From: Aeromonas caviae
Lineage (GTDB): Bacteria > Pseudomonadota > Gammaproteobacteria > Enterobacterales > Aeromonadaceae
Direction: 5' to 3'
NCBI RefSeq assembly: GCF_000819785.1
Contig: NZ_CDBK01000071.1
Span: 1-64,000 of the forward strand
Length of the DNA: 64,000 bases
Below, piece after piece: positions 28,018-36,754 of the stretch (position 1 is the stretch's first letter; each line of letters opens with the position of its first letter). Below the pieces are notes generated by a model. The model was not told where the DNA came from, did not search any database, and saw only the letters and a list, made by a program, of their open reading frames with translations. Both the position numbers and the translations under genes were made by a program.

Positions 28018-28443
28018 TTATCCCTGCTGCGTCGCGTCTGGCTCGGCCAGGCGCCAGCCCTGCTCCGTCTTCATCATCCAGACCTGGGTCTCCTGCGCCA
28101 GGGTCTGGCCTGCCTCGAAGTCGCCATATTTGCGCTCGAGCTCCATGAGCCCCATCTCCTGCTGGAAGGGGCCGACCCTGTCATAGACGAGATCCTCGCC
28201 GTGCAGCACCTGCAACTGATCCAGTCCCTGCTTGAAGTGGAGCTGGTAGCTCACCTTGACCAGATAGACCCCCTCCATCCGCTCCTCCTTGCCGAGCACG
28301 GCGAAGTCGCGGATGTCGAACAGGTCAGCATCTGTGCCCGCCTGCAACCTGGCGGTGACCTGGCTCTGGATGGTCTCTTCACCGGGACCTGCGTTGCAGC
28401 CATAAAGCCAGAGGGCCAGCAGGGGGATGAACCACTTTTTCAT
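28018..28443 (-). CDS. small lipoprotein of unknown function
   Basis: A 141-residue protein. MKKWFIPLLALWLYGC is a signal peptide with lipobox LYGC. The mature part is mostly helical and charged with a few aromatic patches (VYLVKVSYQLHFKQGLDQLQ, GLMELERKYGDFEAGQ). I do not recognise a domain. The start is the ATG at 28443 (a TTG precedes it), with GGAG upstream. It converges on the FAD oxidase gene with a 20-base gap and no terminator. Confidence 0.7.
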   Translation of the reverse strand: MKKWFIPLLALWLYGCNAGPGEETIQSQVTARLQAGTDADLFDIRDFAVLGKEERMEGVYLVKVSYQLHFKQGLDQLQVLHGEDLVYDRVGPFQQEMGLMELERKYGDFEAGQTLAQETQVWMMKTEQGWRLAEPDATQQG

Positions 28444-28529
28444 CAAAACTCCGGATGATGCGAGACAGGAGGGGCAAAGTTTGCCACGGTACGGGCCAGA
28501 TACAAGGGATAGCCAGAAAAATCAGCAGT

Positions 28530-29045
28530 CTATGGTAGGTCCGAGGGAAGGGGACGGCGAACGATGCAGGTCATGACCAGGGTATCGCCGCTGAACCCAG
28601 CGATCTGTTTGCGATCTACTTGCTGGAAGCCGTGCTTGGTCCAAAAATGCAGGGCTGGCAGGTTGGTTTCTATGACCCCGAGCCGCATGTTGGTGCAACC
28701 CCAGTTTGCCGCCATCTCCATGAGCCGTAGGACGACTTGGCTGCCGATGCCACAGCCTTGCCTACACTCCTTCAACAGCAGCAGACCGAGATAGGCGGTA
28801 TCCGGTGTGGGATAGCCACGGATGAGATCGACGCAGCCAAGCAATTCTTCCCCCTCCAGCACGGCCAGCACAAACTTGTCCTCTTGCCCCATCCCCGGTG
28901 GACAGACCTTGAGTATCTCTTCGGCATCCGCAGGGGCAGGCCCCTTGCTTTCGGTCAGCCAGCTGTAGGCTGGGGCTGCCATGACAACTTCCTCCAGCCA
29001 GCCCCTGTGCTCTGGGTGAAACGCTGACAGACGCCGAAGCTCCAT
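28530..29045 (-). CDS. GNAT family N-acetyltransferase
   Basis: A 171-residue acetyltransferase. The acetyl-CoA loop is LLLKECRQGCGIGSQVVLRLMEMA, followed by the beta-strand and helix with NLPALHFWTKHGFQQVDR that closes the GNAT fold. The substrate is unknown. Its ATG begins on the base after the dsbD stop codon (TAGATG), so it is probably the last cistron of the cutA-dsbD transcript, although nothing in the protein suggests a role in disulfide chemistry. Confidence 0.83.
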   Translation of the reverse strand: MELRRLSAFHPEHRGWLEEVVMAAPAYSWLTESKGPAPADAEEILKVCPPGMGQEDKFVLAVLEGEELLGCVDLIRGYPTPDTAYLGLLLLKECRQGCGIGSQVVLRLMEMAANWGCTNMRLGVIETNLPALHFWTKHGFQQVDRKQIAGFSGDTLVMTCIVRRPLPSDLP

Positions 29046-30824
29046 CTAGCGCAGCTTGTCCAGCTGGCCGAGAAATTCGACAGGCCCCATGAAGCCGGTC
29101 ACCCGCTGGCCGTTCACCTCGTTGCCATCGCGATCGAAGAAGAGGAGGGTCGGCAATCCCAGCACGTTGAGGCCGTTGAGCAGATCCACGTCGGCGTCGT
29201 CGTTGGCGGTGACGTCCGCCTGCAGCAGCACCATCTCGCCGAAGCGCGCCTGCACATCGGGGTCGCTGAAGGTCTTGTGCTCGAACTCCTTGCAGGCCAC
29301 GCACCAGTCGGCGTAGAGATCCAGCAGTACCGGCTTGCCGCGGGCGGCGGCGAGCTGCACCTTGAGATCGTCCAGGGTCTTGATGCGGATGAATCGGGGG
29401 GCCTGGGTCTGGGCGGCGGCATTGGCCCCCTCGGGTGGCAGCAGCAGATCCTTGCCCACCACCACAAGGCCCATCATCCCCAGCAGCAGGACGAAGCCGC
29501 CAAGGCTCTTGCCCACCGAATGGGCGCGATGCTGGTTGTGGTGATAGAGATAACCGCACAGCACCAGCCCCCAGCCGAGCCAGAGCAGGGTGGCCACCTG
29601 ATCGCTCAGGAGCCTTGAGAGCAGCAGGATGGGTACCGCCAGCAGCGCAAAACCGAAGAGTTGCTTGATCACATCCATCCAGGCGCCGGCCCTGGGCAGC
29701 AGCTTGCCGCCAGAGGTGCCGAGCAAGAGCAGCGGCAGCCCCATGCCCAGGGAGAGGGCATAGAGGGCCGCACCGCCGAGCCAGAGATCGCCACTCTGGG
29801 CCACGTAGATGAGGGCCCCGGAGAGCGGCGCCGTGGTGCAGGGGGAGCAGACCAGTCCCGAGATCATGCCCATGATGGCGACGCCGGCCACGGATCCGCC
29901 CTGCTGGCGGTTGGAGAAGCTCGAGAGGCGGGTTTGCAGGCTGCTCGGCAGTTGCAGGGTGTAGAGCCCGAACATGGAGAGGGCGAGCAGCACGAACATC
30001 ACCGAGAGGCCGATGAGCACATAGGGGTGCTGAAGGGCCGCCTGGAATTGCAGGCCCGCCGAGGCGACGACGAGCCCGAGCAGGGTATAGGTGACCGCCA
30101 TCCCCTGCACATAGACGAAGGAGAGCAGGAAGGCGCGACGGGTGGAGAGGCGATGCCCGGCCCCGGCGATGATCCCGGTCAGGATGGGATACATGGGGAA
30201 GACGCAGGGGGTGAAGGCGAGGCCGAGACCCAGGGCGAAGAAGGCGGCGACGCTGATCCAGAACCCCTGGCTGCCGAGGGCGGCCGCCAGCCTGTCCTGC
30301 TGGCTGCCCGGCCCGTCGGTGCCCTGAAGGCTGGCCGCCGCTTCCGCCTGGGCGGGGGCGGCGAGGGGCTCGACGGCGATCCGCTTGTCGGTCGGTGGGT
30401 AGCAGAGTCCCTCGGTACAGCCCTGGTAACTCAGGGTGAGGCTGGCCGCGTCCCCGACCCGGGTCAGCGCCACGGGGATCTGCACCTCCTGGTAATAGAC
30501 CCGGCTCTTGCCGAAGAAGTCATCCTCGTGCTCGGTGCCGGGGGGCAGGACGGGCTCGTCGAAGGCGAGGTTCTCTCCCTTCACACGGATGCTGTGGCGA
30601 TAGAGGTAGTAGCCGTCGGCGATGCGTATCCGGAGCAGCAGCCGATCACCCTGTTGTTCGCTCTCGAGGGCGAAGGCCTGATCCACCTTGAGGAATCTGG
30701 GCTGGGTCTCGATGCCGAGGCTGCCGAGCAGATCCTGGCTGCTGGCCCGGGCGGGGGCCGTCGTCAGGACGCAGAGCAGGCCCAGCAGCATCAGCAGGAA
30801 GGAGAGGGGGCGAGAGGCGGTCAT
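29046..30824 (-). CDS. dsbD: thiol:disulfide interchange protein DsbD
   Basis: A 592-residue inner-membrane protein that passes electrons from cytoplasmic thioredoxin to periplasmic DsbC, DsbE and DsbG. A signal peptide ending near APARAS is followed by the periplasmic alpha domain with its Cys pair (CTEGLCYP). The eight-helix beta domain carries its Cys pair in FTPCVFPMYP and GLVCSPCTTAP, and the C-terminal gamma domain is thioredoxin-like with YADWCVACKEFEH. All six redox cysteines are present. The start at 30824 has AGGAGA upstream and overlaps the cutA stop as ATGA. The cutA-dsbD pairing is the same as in E. coli. Confidence 0.95.
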   Translation of the reverse strand: MTASRPLSFLLMLLGLLCVLTTAPARASSQDLLGSLGIETQPRFLKVDQAFALESEQQGDRLLLRIRIADGYYLYRHSIRVKGENLAFDEPVLPPGTEHEDDFFGKSRVYYQEVQIPVALTRVGDAASLTLSYQGCTEGLCYPPTDKRIAVEPLAAPAQAEAAASLQGTDGPGSQQDRLAAALGSQGFWISVAAFFALGLGLAFTPCVFPMYPILTGIIAGAGHRLSTRRAFLLSFVYVQGMAVTYTLLGLVVASAGLQFQAALQHPYVLIGLSVMFVLLALSMFGLYTLQLPSSLQTRLSSFSNRQQGGSVAGVAIMGMISGLVCSPCTTAPLSGALIYVAQSGDLWLGGAALYALSLGMGLPLLLLGTSGGKLLPRAGAWMDVIKQLFGFALLAVPILLLSRLLSDQVATLLWLGWGLVLCGYLYHHNQHRAHSVGKSLGGFVLLLGMMGLVVVGKDLLLPPEGANAAAQTQAPRFIRIKTLDDLKVQLAAARGKPVLLDLYADWCVACKEFEHKTFSDPDVQARFGEMVLLQADVTANDDADVDLLNGLNVLGLPTLLFFDRDGNEVNGQRVTGFMGPVEFLGQLDKLR

Positions 30825-31138
30825 GAGGTCTCCTGTGTCAACCAGTCGAGATAGGCAGGGTGGCCCTGGCTTGCCGGGAGCGCCAGGATCTCCGGTACCT
30901 CGTAGGGATGGTGGGCGAGAATGCACTGGCGCAGGGGCTCGAACAGAGCGGCCCGACTCTTGATGACGAGCTGGATCTCCCGGGTTCGTTCCGTCTTGCC
31001 CTGCCAGCGATAGACGGAGGTGACCCCGGGCAGCTGGTTGATGCAGGCGGCGAGGCGCTGGTCGAGCAGCTGCTCGCAGAGGCGGTCTGCACTGGTCTCG
31101 TCGGGGCAGGTGCAGAGCACCAGAATGGCGTCGGTCAT
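30821..31138 (-). CDS. cutA: divalent cation tolerance protein CutA
   Basis: A 105-residue CutA1 protein, a very stable trimer of ferredoxin-like subunits linked to copper and divalent metal tolerance. It has the family core LVLCTCPDETSADRLCEQLLDQRLAACI, followed by VTSVYRWQGKTERTREIQLVIKS and HPYEVPEILALPA. The start at MTDAILV gives the usual length; the longer ORF upstream is not family-like. It is translationally coupled to dsbD by a four-base overlap. Confidence 0.93.
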   Translation of the reverse strand: MTDAILVLCTCPDETSADRLCEQLLDQRLAACINQLPGVTSVYRWQGKTERTREIQLVIKSRAALFEPLRQCILAHHPYEVPEILALPASQGHPAYLDWLTQETS

Positions 31139-31321
31139 AGGGATGGACGGTCTCGGCAACGGGGCGCACGGGCCCCCTGGATCAGCCGTTACTATACCGG
31201 GCCGGGGGGCAAATAGCACCCGGCCCCCCGCACCCGGAATAAGTCATGCGCCCGAGATGGACGCTGTGAAAAGGACAGGGCAGAATGAGCGGGCTTGTTC
31301 CAATTCTACGTAAGGAAATGT

Positions 31322-31663
31322 ATGACCCAACAGAATGAGCAGCAGAGAAACCGCATGTTGAGCCTGTTGCGTGAAGGGGAGCGCCGCATGCTGGTGCAAC
31401 TGGCCGGTCTGCTGCGTACCAGTGTCGACGAGATCAATGCGGAGCTGGAAAAAGAGGAGCTGTTGTCGGCGTTGGAGCAACCCATCACGGTGGAGTACCT
31501 CAACGGCGTGGTGCAGCATCATCTGTTCGAGCGCCTGCACAAGGGGGACATGGTGGCGGCCCAGCGCATGCTGAACCAGTACCAGAGCGACCTCGAAGCC
31601 ATGATGCGCCAGGAAACCAGGCAGGACGATACCCCGCCGGAAGAGGTCAAGGCACAGGCCTGA
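31322..31663 (+). CDS. small hypothetical protein, helical
   Basis: A 113-residue soluble protein (start MTQQNEQQRN) that I do not recognise. It is highly charged and predicted helical. The first half (MLSLLREGERRMLVQLAGLLRTSVDEINAEL) looks like a small helical bundle or winged-helix-like unit, the middle holds ITVEYLNGVVQHHLFERLHKGD, and the end is acidic. No Cys, signal or membrane segment is seen. GGA precedes the ATG; an earlier in-frame ATG at 31295 is less likely. It has normal GC content and codon use, so it is probably a real gene. Confidence 0.6.
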   Translation: MTQQNEQQRNRMLSLLREGERRMLVQLAGLLRTSVDEINAELEKEELLSALEQPITVEYLNGVVQHHLFERLHKGDMVAAQRMLNQYQSDLEAMMRQETRQDDTPPEEVKAQA

Positions 31664-31682
31664 CCCCGCGAGGCCCTCTTCA

Positions 31683-31710
31683 GCACCATCATGCCATCGC
31701 ATGATGGTGC
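31683..31710. terminator. perfect inverted repeat between convergent genes
   Basis: Twelve-bp perfect stem GCACCATCATGC / GCATGATGGTGC with a CATC loop. There is no T-tract, so it is either a weak bidirectional terminator or an mRNA 3' stabiliser. Confidence 0.55.
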
Positions 31711-31733
31711 CTCGCCCTTACCCCTCGAATCGC

Positions 31734-32171
31734 TTATCCCAGCGCCTTCTGCACCTGTCCCATGGGAATGGGGAACACCTTGTCGTAACTCCAGTTGTAG
31801 ACGAAGGCATAGACCAGGTAGAAGAGCACGAAGCCCATATCCAGCACCAGCGCCTCCAGCAGGCCGATGTCGAGCCACCAGGACATCACCGGCAGGGCCA
31901 CGATCAGCAGGCCCCCCTCGAACCCCAGGGTGTGCAGCACACGCTGCCACAGCGCCTTGTGGGTGTGGCCCTGATAGCGCAGCAGCAGCTTGTCCACCCC
32001 GATGTTGTAGACATAGTTCCAGACGGTGGCGACCACCGAGAAGAACAGGGCCAGGGGGCCCATGTGGTTGAGCCCGACGCCGGTCACCCAGCTGGCCAGC
32101 GGGGCGGCGATCAGCAGGCCAATCAATTCGAAGCCGATGGCGTGGCGCAGGCGGTCACGGGTCGTACGCAT
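31734..32171 (-). CDS. PACE family multidrug efflux transporter (AceI-like)
   Basis: A 145-residue inner-membrane protein with four helices arranged as two bacterial transmembrane pair repeats. The first begins MRTTRDRLRHAIGFELIGLL and the second LWQRVLHTLGFEGGLLIVALP. The conserved Glu in each repeat (GFELIGL and GFEGGLL) and the Trp/Asn-rich helix ends (VWNYVYN, VYNWSYDKVFP) mark the PACE family, which exports biocides such as chlorhexidine and probably polyamines. The LysR gene divergent from it is the usual regulator position. The start at 32171 gives the typical length; the longer ORF is not real. Confidence 0.9.
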   Translation of the reverse strand: MRTTRDRLRHAIGFELIGLLIAAPLASWVTGVGLNHMGPLALFFSVVATVWNYVYNIGVDKLLLRYQGHTHKALWQRVLHTLGFEGGLLIVALPVMSWWLDIGLLEALVLDMGFVLFYLVYAFVYNWSYDKVFPIPMGQVQKALG

Positions 32172-32295
32172 GGTCTGTCTCTCTCTTTGATCAGGGAATG
32201 GCGGCAATGTATCGCCAAAACCGGATAGATTCACGTTGGTATCTATCGCTAAAATAGATAGATGTGACGACACAACAGCACGGCGGAGCAGGCTC
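32172..32295. promoter_or_regulatory. divergent promoter region with palindromic operator, PACE / LysR
   Basis: A palindrome TATCTAT-(7)-ATAGATA at 32240-32260 lies between the divergent PACE transporter and LysR regulator genes. A further half-site ATAGAT is at 32224-32229. This fits a LysR-type operator of T-N11-A kind and is probably the site through which the adjacent regulator controls both genes. The binding is an inference. Confidence 0.65.
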
Positions 32296-33177
32296 ATGAC
32301 CCCTTCACTGGAACACTTCAAGGCATTGCTGGCGACGGCCGAGACCGGGTCGTTCTCGGCGGCGGCGCGCAGGCTGGGCAAGGCCCAGTCGGTGGTGAGT
32401 GCCGCCATCGCAAACCTGGAGATCGATCTCGGCCTTGCGCTATTCGATCGCAGCGGCCGCTATCCCGTGCTGACCGAGGCGGGGGCCCGCATCTGTCAGG
32501 AGGCGGGGGTGCTGCTGGCCCAGAGCGAGCGACTGCAGGCCATCGCCGGCGAGCTGGCCAACGGCGTCGAGTCGCGCCTCACCCTGGCCATCGACGATGA
32601 CTCCCACCTGCCCTGGCTTGGTTCCCTGCTGGAGGAGTTCGCCAGCCGTTACCCGGCGGTGGAGCTGGAGCTGCTGTTTCCGCTGATGGAAGACGTGACC
32701 GAGCTGCTCAAGAGCGGCCGTGCCCAGCTCGGCATCAGCTACCAGAAGGCGCACCCCGAGCGGGAGCTGGTCTCCCGCTCCCTGGGGACGGTCACCATGC
32801 CCCTGGTGGTCTCTCCGGATCACCCCCTGGCCCACAAGACGCCGTTGAAGGAGAGCGACCTGCAAGGGGCTCGCCAGTTGATGGTGACCGGACGGCGGGA
32901 GGGGACGGAGCGCCATCGCTTCCGCCTCTCGGCGCAAGTGTGGTGGGTGGAGGGGGATCTCGGGATCCTGGAGCTGGTGAAACTGGGGCTGGGATGGGCG
33001 GCGGTGCCCGAGTTTCTGCTGCACCGGCCCCTGGCGCGGGGGGAGCTGGTGGTGCTCAAGCCGGACTTCATCGCCGAGGCAGAACTGGCGCTGGAGTTGC
33101 AGTGGTATCGCGCCCGCCCGCTCGGGCAGGCGGGGCGCTGGTTGCAGGAGGCACTGCTGGCGCGGGTGCCTCGCTAG
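32296..33177 (+). CDS. LysR-type transcriptional regulator of the PACE gene
   Basis: A 293-residue LysR protein. The N-terminal winged helix-turn-helix reads LEHFKALLATAETGSFSAAARRLGKAQSVVSAAIANLE, where most relatives start LRxF. The periplasmic-binding-like effector domain follows from about residue 90. It is divergent from the PACE efflux gene, so it probably controls that gene in response to a biocide, polyamine or other cationic inducer, as AceR does for AceI. The ATG at 32296 with GGAG upstream is preferred to the ORF start at 32236, because the helix-turn-helix then lies at the normal distance from the N-terminus. Confidence 0.88.
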   Translation: MTPSLEHFKALLATAETGSFSAAARRLGKAQSVVSAAIANLEIDLGLALFDRSGRYPVLTEAGARICQEAGVLLAQSERLQAIAGELANGVESRLTLAIDDDSHLPWLGSLLEEFASRYPAVELELLFPLMEDVTELLKSGRAQLGISYQKAHPERELVSRSLGTVTMPLVVSPDHPLAHKTPLKESDLQGARQLMVTGRREGTERHRFRLSAQVWWVEGDLGILELVKLGLGWAAVPEFLLHRPLARGELVVLKPDFIAEAELALELQWYRARPLGQAGRWLQEALLARVPR

Positions 33178-33184
33178 GGGGGAT

Positions 33185-34096
33185 TCAGTCGATCAACGCA
33201 TAGGGCAGGGGTTGCAGACCGAGGCTGGACCCCTCTTCCAGCTTGAGGCGGAAGCGGGCGTCGGCCTCGGTGTCCTTGGGCAGCACGGCGGTGAGCCACA
33301 CCTGACCCTGCTGCTGCCAGGCGTTGAGCACCAGACCGCTGCGGCGCCAGTTGTCACCGAGCTGGATCTCCAGGGTGTCACCGCTGGCCACCTGCGTTGC
33401 GGCGGTGCCGCTCAGCACGAAGAGGGCGCGGTTGTTGGCGCCGCGATACTTGGCGCGCGCCACCGTCTCCTGCCCCATGTAGCAGCCCTTGTTGAAACTG
33501 ATGCCATCAAGGGCTTGCAGGTTCAGCATCTGGGGGATGTATTCCCCCTGATGGACCGCTTCCAGATGGGGGAGACCGGCTTTGATTTCCAGCCCCCACC
33601 AGAGTCCTTCGTCGCCCACCGGCAGGTTCAGGGCCAGCGGGGATGTGCTCGCCAGCAGCCAGCGGTCCGCCTCCACCCTGACTGCCATGCCGCCCTCCAC
33701 CAGACCGGTGCCGGTCAGCGCGAAGTGCTGTGCCATCCAGTCGTCCGTCCCCTGACCGGCCAGTCCGGTCAGGCTGCCCTGAAACTCGCCGATCTCGACC
33801 TTGGCAAAGATCGCAAACTTCTTGAGCTCCGGCAGCTGGCGGGCCAGCACCGAGGGCTTGGTCAACATCAGCAGGCTGTCTTCCAGGCAGAGCAGGCGAA
33901 AATCGCTCCACAGCTTGCCCTTGGGATCGCAGTGGCCGCCGAGGGTGCTCTGGCCCGGTTGCAGGGCGTTGACGTCGCAGGTGACCTGACCTTGCAGATA
34001 CTTGGCGCGATCCGGGCCGCCGAGGCGGGTGATGGCCAGATTGGTCAGGGAAAACAGGGTCGGCTCGGCAGGAAGAAGAGGGGTCGGCAGGCTCAC
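33185..34096 (-). CDS. ygfZ: tRNA-modifying protein YgfZ (folate-dependent Fe-S maintenance factor)
   Basis: A 303-residue member of the GcvT-like YgfZ family. The diagnostic motif KGCYMGQETVARAKYRG is present, with the reactive Cys thought to work with tetrahydrofolate in maintaining certain Fe-S enzymes such as MiaB. The start is a GTG with GGA at eight bases. It lies head to head with sdhE-ygfX, the same arrangement as in E. coli, which supports the identification of all three. Confidence 0.93.
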   Translation of the reverse strand: MSLPTPLLPAEPTLFSLTNLAITRLGGPDRAKYLQGQVTCDVNALQPGQSTLGGHCDPKGKLWSDFRLLCLEDSLLMLTKPSVLARQLPELKKFAIFAKVEIGEFQGSLTGLAGQGTDDWMAQHFALTGTGLVEGGMAVRVEADRWLLASTSPLALNLPVGDEGLWWGLEIKAGLPHLEAVHQGEYIPQMLNLQALDGISFNKGCYMGQETVARAKYRGANNRALFVLSGTAATQVASGDTLEIQLGDNWRRSGLVLNAWQQQGQVWLTAVLPKDTEADARFRLKLEEGSSLGLQPLPYALID

Positions 34097-34209
34097 GATG
34101 GGATTCCAGAGACAGAAAGTATGTGACCTGCATGGTAAAGACGTAAGGAATGTTTGTCAGCCGGAAAATCCTGCTGCTACCATTCCCCGGTCTTTGTAAG
34201 GAGAGTTCC

Positions 34210-34479
34210 ATGTTGAACCCAAGTGAGAAGTCCCGCCTGAAGTGGGCCTGCCGTCGCGGCATGCTCGAGCTGGATGTGATCTTTATGCCCTTCTTTGAGC
34301 ACGAGTTCGATGGCCTCGGCGAGGCCGAACAGCGCACCTTCATCCGCCTGCTGGAGTGCGAGGATCCCGAGCTGTTCCGCTGGTGCATGGGTCACGGCGT
34401 GCCTGAGGATCCCGCTTTTGCCGCCATGATCCCCCTGATCCTCGAGCGCAACCAGGCCCGTCACGACAGCCTGCGCTGA
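34210..34479 (+). CDS. sdhE: succinate dehydrogenase flavinylation factor SdhE
   Basis: An 89-residue protein that promotes covalent FAD attachment to SdhA and FrdA. The motif RLKWACRRGMLELDVIFMPFFE includes the essential RGxxE (Arg-Arg-Gly-Met-Leu-Glu). AAGGAG stands six bases before the ATG at 34210, so the in-frame extension to 34150 is not used. It overlaps in operon with ygfX 25 bases downstream. Confidence 0.94.
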   Translation: MLNPSEKSRLKWACRRGMLELDVIFMPFFEHEFDGLGEAEQRTFIRLLECEDPELFRWCMGHGVPEDPAFAAMIPLILERNQARHDSLR

Positions 34480-34504
34480 GCCCGACTCGCGACCGCCCCC
34501 CCTC

Positions 34505-34909
34505 ATGGCCAGCCTCGCGTCTCCCCAGCGGGTAGTGATGCCCGTGATCGCCTCCCGCCAGCAGCGTCTGCTGCTGTGCATCCTGTTTCTGTTGCTGCTC
34601 TTGCCCGTCGCCAGCCTGATCCAGGACTGGCAATGGGGGCTGTTCCTCCCTGTCTGGGGGCTGAGTCTGTGGCGCGCGTTGCGCCGCCATCCGGCGGCGA
34701 GCGGCGTGCTCGTCTGGGATGGGGAGTGGCTCGAGTGGCAAGGGGCGCGCCATCGGCTGGATCCCCGCAGCCGCATCCTGCCCGGGGTACTCTGGTTGCG
34801 GCTGAAGACGGTGGAGGGCTCCGAGGGGCAGCTCTGGCTCTTCTCCGATGCCCTGGCCCCTGCACACTACCGCGCCCTGGCCCGCGCCATCCACCTCGCT
34901 GTCCGCTAG
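34505..34909 (+). CDS. ygfX: YgfX (CptA-like) membrane protein
   Basis: A 134-residue protein with a membrane hairpin at residues 22-60 (LLLCILFLLLLLPVASLI, then WGLFLPVWGLSLW) and a soluble C-terminal half ending in ALARAIHLAVR. This size, layout and position directly after sdhE identify YgfX. The E. coli form has been described as a toxin-like inhibitor of cytoskeletal proteins paired with SdhE, but its true role is debated. No strong ribosome-binding site is seen, so translation may depend on sdhE. Confidence 0.8.
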   Translation: MASLASPQRVVMPVIASRQQRLLLCILFLLLLLPVASLIQDWQWGLFLPVWGLSLWRALRRHPAASGVLVWDGEWLEWQGARHRLDPRSRILPGVLWLRLKTVEGSEGQLWLFSDALAPAHYRALARAIHLAVR

Positions 34910-34948
34910 GGGCGTCTCTCTCTACCTGCCACATCTGCCGCTCATAGC

Positions 34949-34976
34949 AGATGACCCCGCCTGGGCGGGGTCATCT
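34949..34976. terminator. hairpin between ygfX and nadB
   Basis: Perfect 12-bp stem AGATGACCCCGC / GCGGGGTCATCT, loop CTGG, between convergent genes. It lacks a clear T-tract. Confidence 0.6.
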
Positions 34977-35029
34977 GGGGGAGGGCATACGCCCGAATCG
35001 AACGCAACGGCCTTATTCCTGATCCGGCG

Positions 35030-36637
35030 TCATTCCCGATCCGGGGTCAGCACGGTCGGCTTGGAGTCCGGCTGCATGTCCGGATAATCCAGGTTGTAGT
35101 GCAAACCGCGAGACTCCTTGCGCTCCAGGGCGCAGTTGACGATGAGCTCGGCCACCTGCAACAGGTTGCGCAGCTCCAGCAGGTTGTTGGAGACCCGGAA
35201 GTTGGCGTAGTACTCCTGCACCTCCTGCTTGAGCAGATCGATGCGACGCTTGGCCCGGGCCAGGCGCTTGTTGGTGCGCACTATGCCCACGTAGTCCCAC
35301 ATCATCAGCCGCAGCTCGTGCCAGTTGTGCTGGATCACCACCTGCTCGTCCGAGTCATCCACCTGGCTCTCGTCCCAGGCCGGCAGGCTGGGGGGCGCCA
35401 CGCTGGTGGGCAGCTTGGCCAAGATGTCGGCTCCCGCCTGATGGGCATAGACCACGCATTCGAGCAGGGAGTTGGAGGCCATGCGATTGGCGCCGTGCAA
35501 CCCGGTATAGGTCACCTCGCCGATGGCATAGAGGCCGGGGATGTCGGTCTGGCCGTTGTTGTCGATCATCACGCCGCCACAGGTGTAGTGGGCCGCCGGG
35601 ACGATGGGCATCGCCTCCCTGGTGATGTCGATACCGACCGCGAGGCAGCGCTCATAAATGGTCGGGAAGTGCTTGATGATGAAATCCGCCGGCTTGTGGC
35701 TGATGTCCAGATACATGCAATCCGCCCCGAGGCGCTTCATCTCGTGGTCGATGGCGCGGGCGACGATGTCCCGCGGGGCCAGCTCGGCCCGCTCGTCAAA
35801 CTCCGGCATGAAGCGGCTGCCGTCGGGACGGCGCAGGTAGGCCCCTTCGCCGCGCAGGGCCTCGGTCAGCAGGAAGTTGGGGTCGTCCGGGTGGAACAGG
35901 CTGGTGGGGTGGAACTGGTTGAATTCCAGGTTCGCCACCCGGCAGCCGGCCCGCCATGCCATGGCGATGCCATCGCCAGAGCTGACGTCCGGGTTGGAGG
36001 TGTACTGGTACACCTTGGAGGCCCCGCCGGTGGCCAGTGCCACGAAGCGGGCGCGGATCACCTCGACCTGCTCGGCGTTGCGATTCCAGACATAGGCTCC
36101 CAGTACCTTGTTGCCCGGCAGACCCAGCTTGCGGGTGGTGATGAGATCGACCGCGTTGAAGCGCTCCATCAGCTGGATGTTGGGGTGGGCGCGCACCTGG
36201 TCGATCAGGGTGAGCTGCACCGCCTTGCCGGTGGCGTCGGCCGCGTGGAAGATGCGGCGATGGCTGTGGCCCCCTTCCCGGGTCAGGTGATAGTGGGATT
36301 CCCCCTCGGCATCCTCTTCCTGATCGAAGGGGACCCCCTGCTGAATGAGCCACTGGATGGAGTCGCGGGCGTTGCGGGCGGTGAACTCCACCACTGCCGG
36401 GTCGCACAACCCGGCGCCGGCGTTGAGCGTGTCGCTCACGTGGGATTCGATGCTGTCGGTCTCGTCGAACACGGCAGCGATGCCTCCTTGCGCATAGAGA
36501 GTGGCCCCCTCACTGATGGGCCCCTTGCTCAGAACCAGGACTTTGGCCTGGTCTGCCAATCGCAACGCGAGGGACAGACCGGCGGCACCGCTGCCAATGA
36601 TGAGTACGTCGCAAAGGTATTCAACACTTGCTTTCAT
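35030..36637 (-). CDS. nadB: L-aspartate oxidase
   Basis: A 535-residue FAD enzyme that oxidises L-aspartate to iminoaspartate, the first step of NAD synthesis. The FAD motif is [18 protein letters not shown], the substrate region reads [16 protein letters not shown] and [17 protein letters not shown], and the catalytic Arg segment is [18 protein letters not shown] with [13 protein letters not shown]. No Shine-Dalgarno is obvious. The ATG at 36637 is preferred because the protein then begins MKASVEYL; the ATG three codons earlier (36646) is possible. It diverges from rpoE across a 180-base regulatory region. Confidence 0.96.
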   Translation of the reverse strand: MKASVEYLCDVLIIGSGAAGLSLALRLADQAKVLVLSKGPISEGATLYAQGGIAAVFDETDSIESHVSDTLNAGAGLCDPAVVEFTARNARDSIQWLIQQGVPFDQEEDAEGESHYHLTREGGHSHRRIFHAADATGKAVQLTLIDQVRAHPNIQLMERFNAVDLITTRKLGLPGNKVLGAYVWNRNAEQVEVIRARFVALATGGASKVYQYTSNPDVSSGDGIAMAWRAGCRVANLEFNQFHPTSLFHPDDPNFLLTEALRGEGAYLRRPDGSRFMPEFDERAELAPRDIVARAIDHEMKRLGADCMYLDISHKPADFIIKHFPTIYERCLAVGIDITREAMPIVPAAHYTCGGVMIDNNGQTDIPGLYAIGEVTYTGLHGANRMASNSLLECVVYAHQAGADILAKLPTSVAPPSLPAWDESQVDDSDEQVVIQHNWHELRLMMWDYVGIVRTNKRLARAKRRIDLLKQEVQEYYANFRVSNNLLELRNLLQVAELIVNCALERKESRGLHYNLDYPDMQPDSKPTVLTPDRE

Positions 36638-36689
36638 AAGTATCATTGGCCTGGATTAAGAACTGGCCCCATGGTAGCCCAAGGGGGGT

Positions 36690-36718
36690 TGTGATGCAGC
36701 CCGCATCACATTTTTTTC
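36690..36718 (+). promoter_or_regulatory. 8-bp palindrome with T7 tail between nadB and rpoE
   Basis: TGTGATGC-AGCCC-GCATCACA is followed at once by seven T. On the plus strand it has the form of a terminator, although no plus-strand gene precedes it. It is 44 bases upstream of nadB and 18 bases before the sigma-E promoter. It may stop transcription running antisense through nadB, or act as a repressor site. Its spacing (N11 between TGTGA and TCACA) does not fit CRP. Confidence 0.5.
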
Positions 36719-36727
36719 AATGCAAGC

Positions 36728-36754
36728 GAACTTTCCCTGATTCCTCCTGTCTGA
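36728..36754 (+). promoter_or_regulatory. rpoEp: sigma-E dependent promoter of rpoE
   Basis: GAACTT at 36728-36733, exactly 16 bases, then TCTGA at 36750-36754. This matches the sigma-E consensus, and its position 65-90 bases upstream of rpoE fits autoregulation. The transcription start should be near 36760. Confidence 0.85.

Noticed and set aside
34980-35029. tRNA-like TCGAA segment after ygfX
   Set aside because: No cloverleaf or acceptor stem could be formed around it.
36690-36710. CRP-binding site in the nadB/rpoE gap
   Set aside because: TGTGA and TCACA are present but separated by 11 bases, whereas CRP sites need 6.
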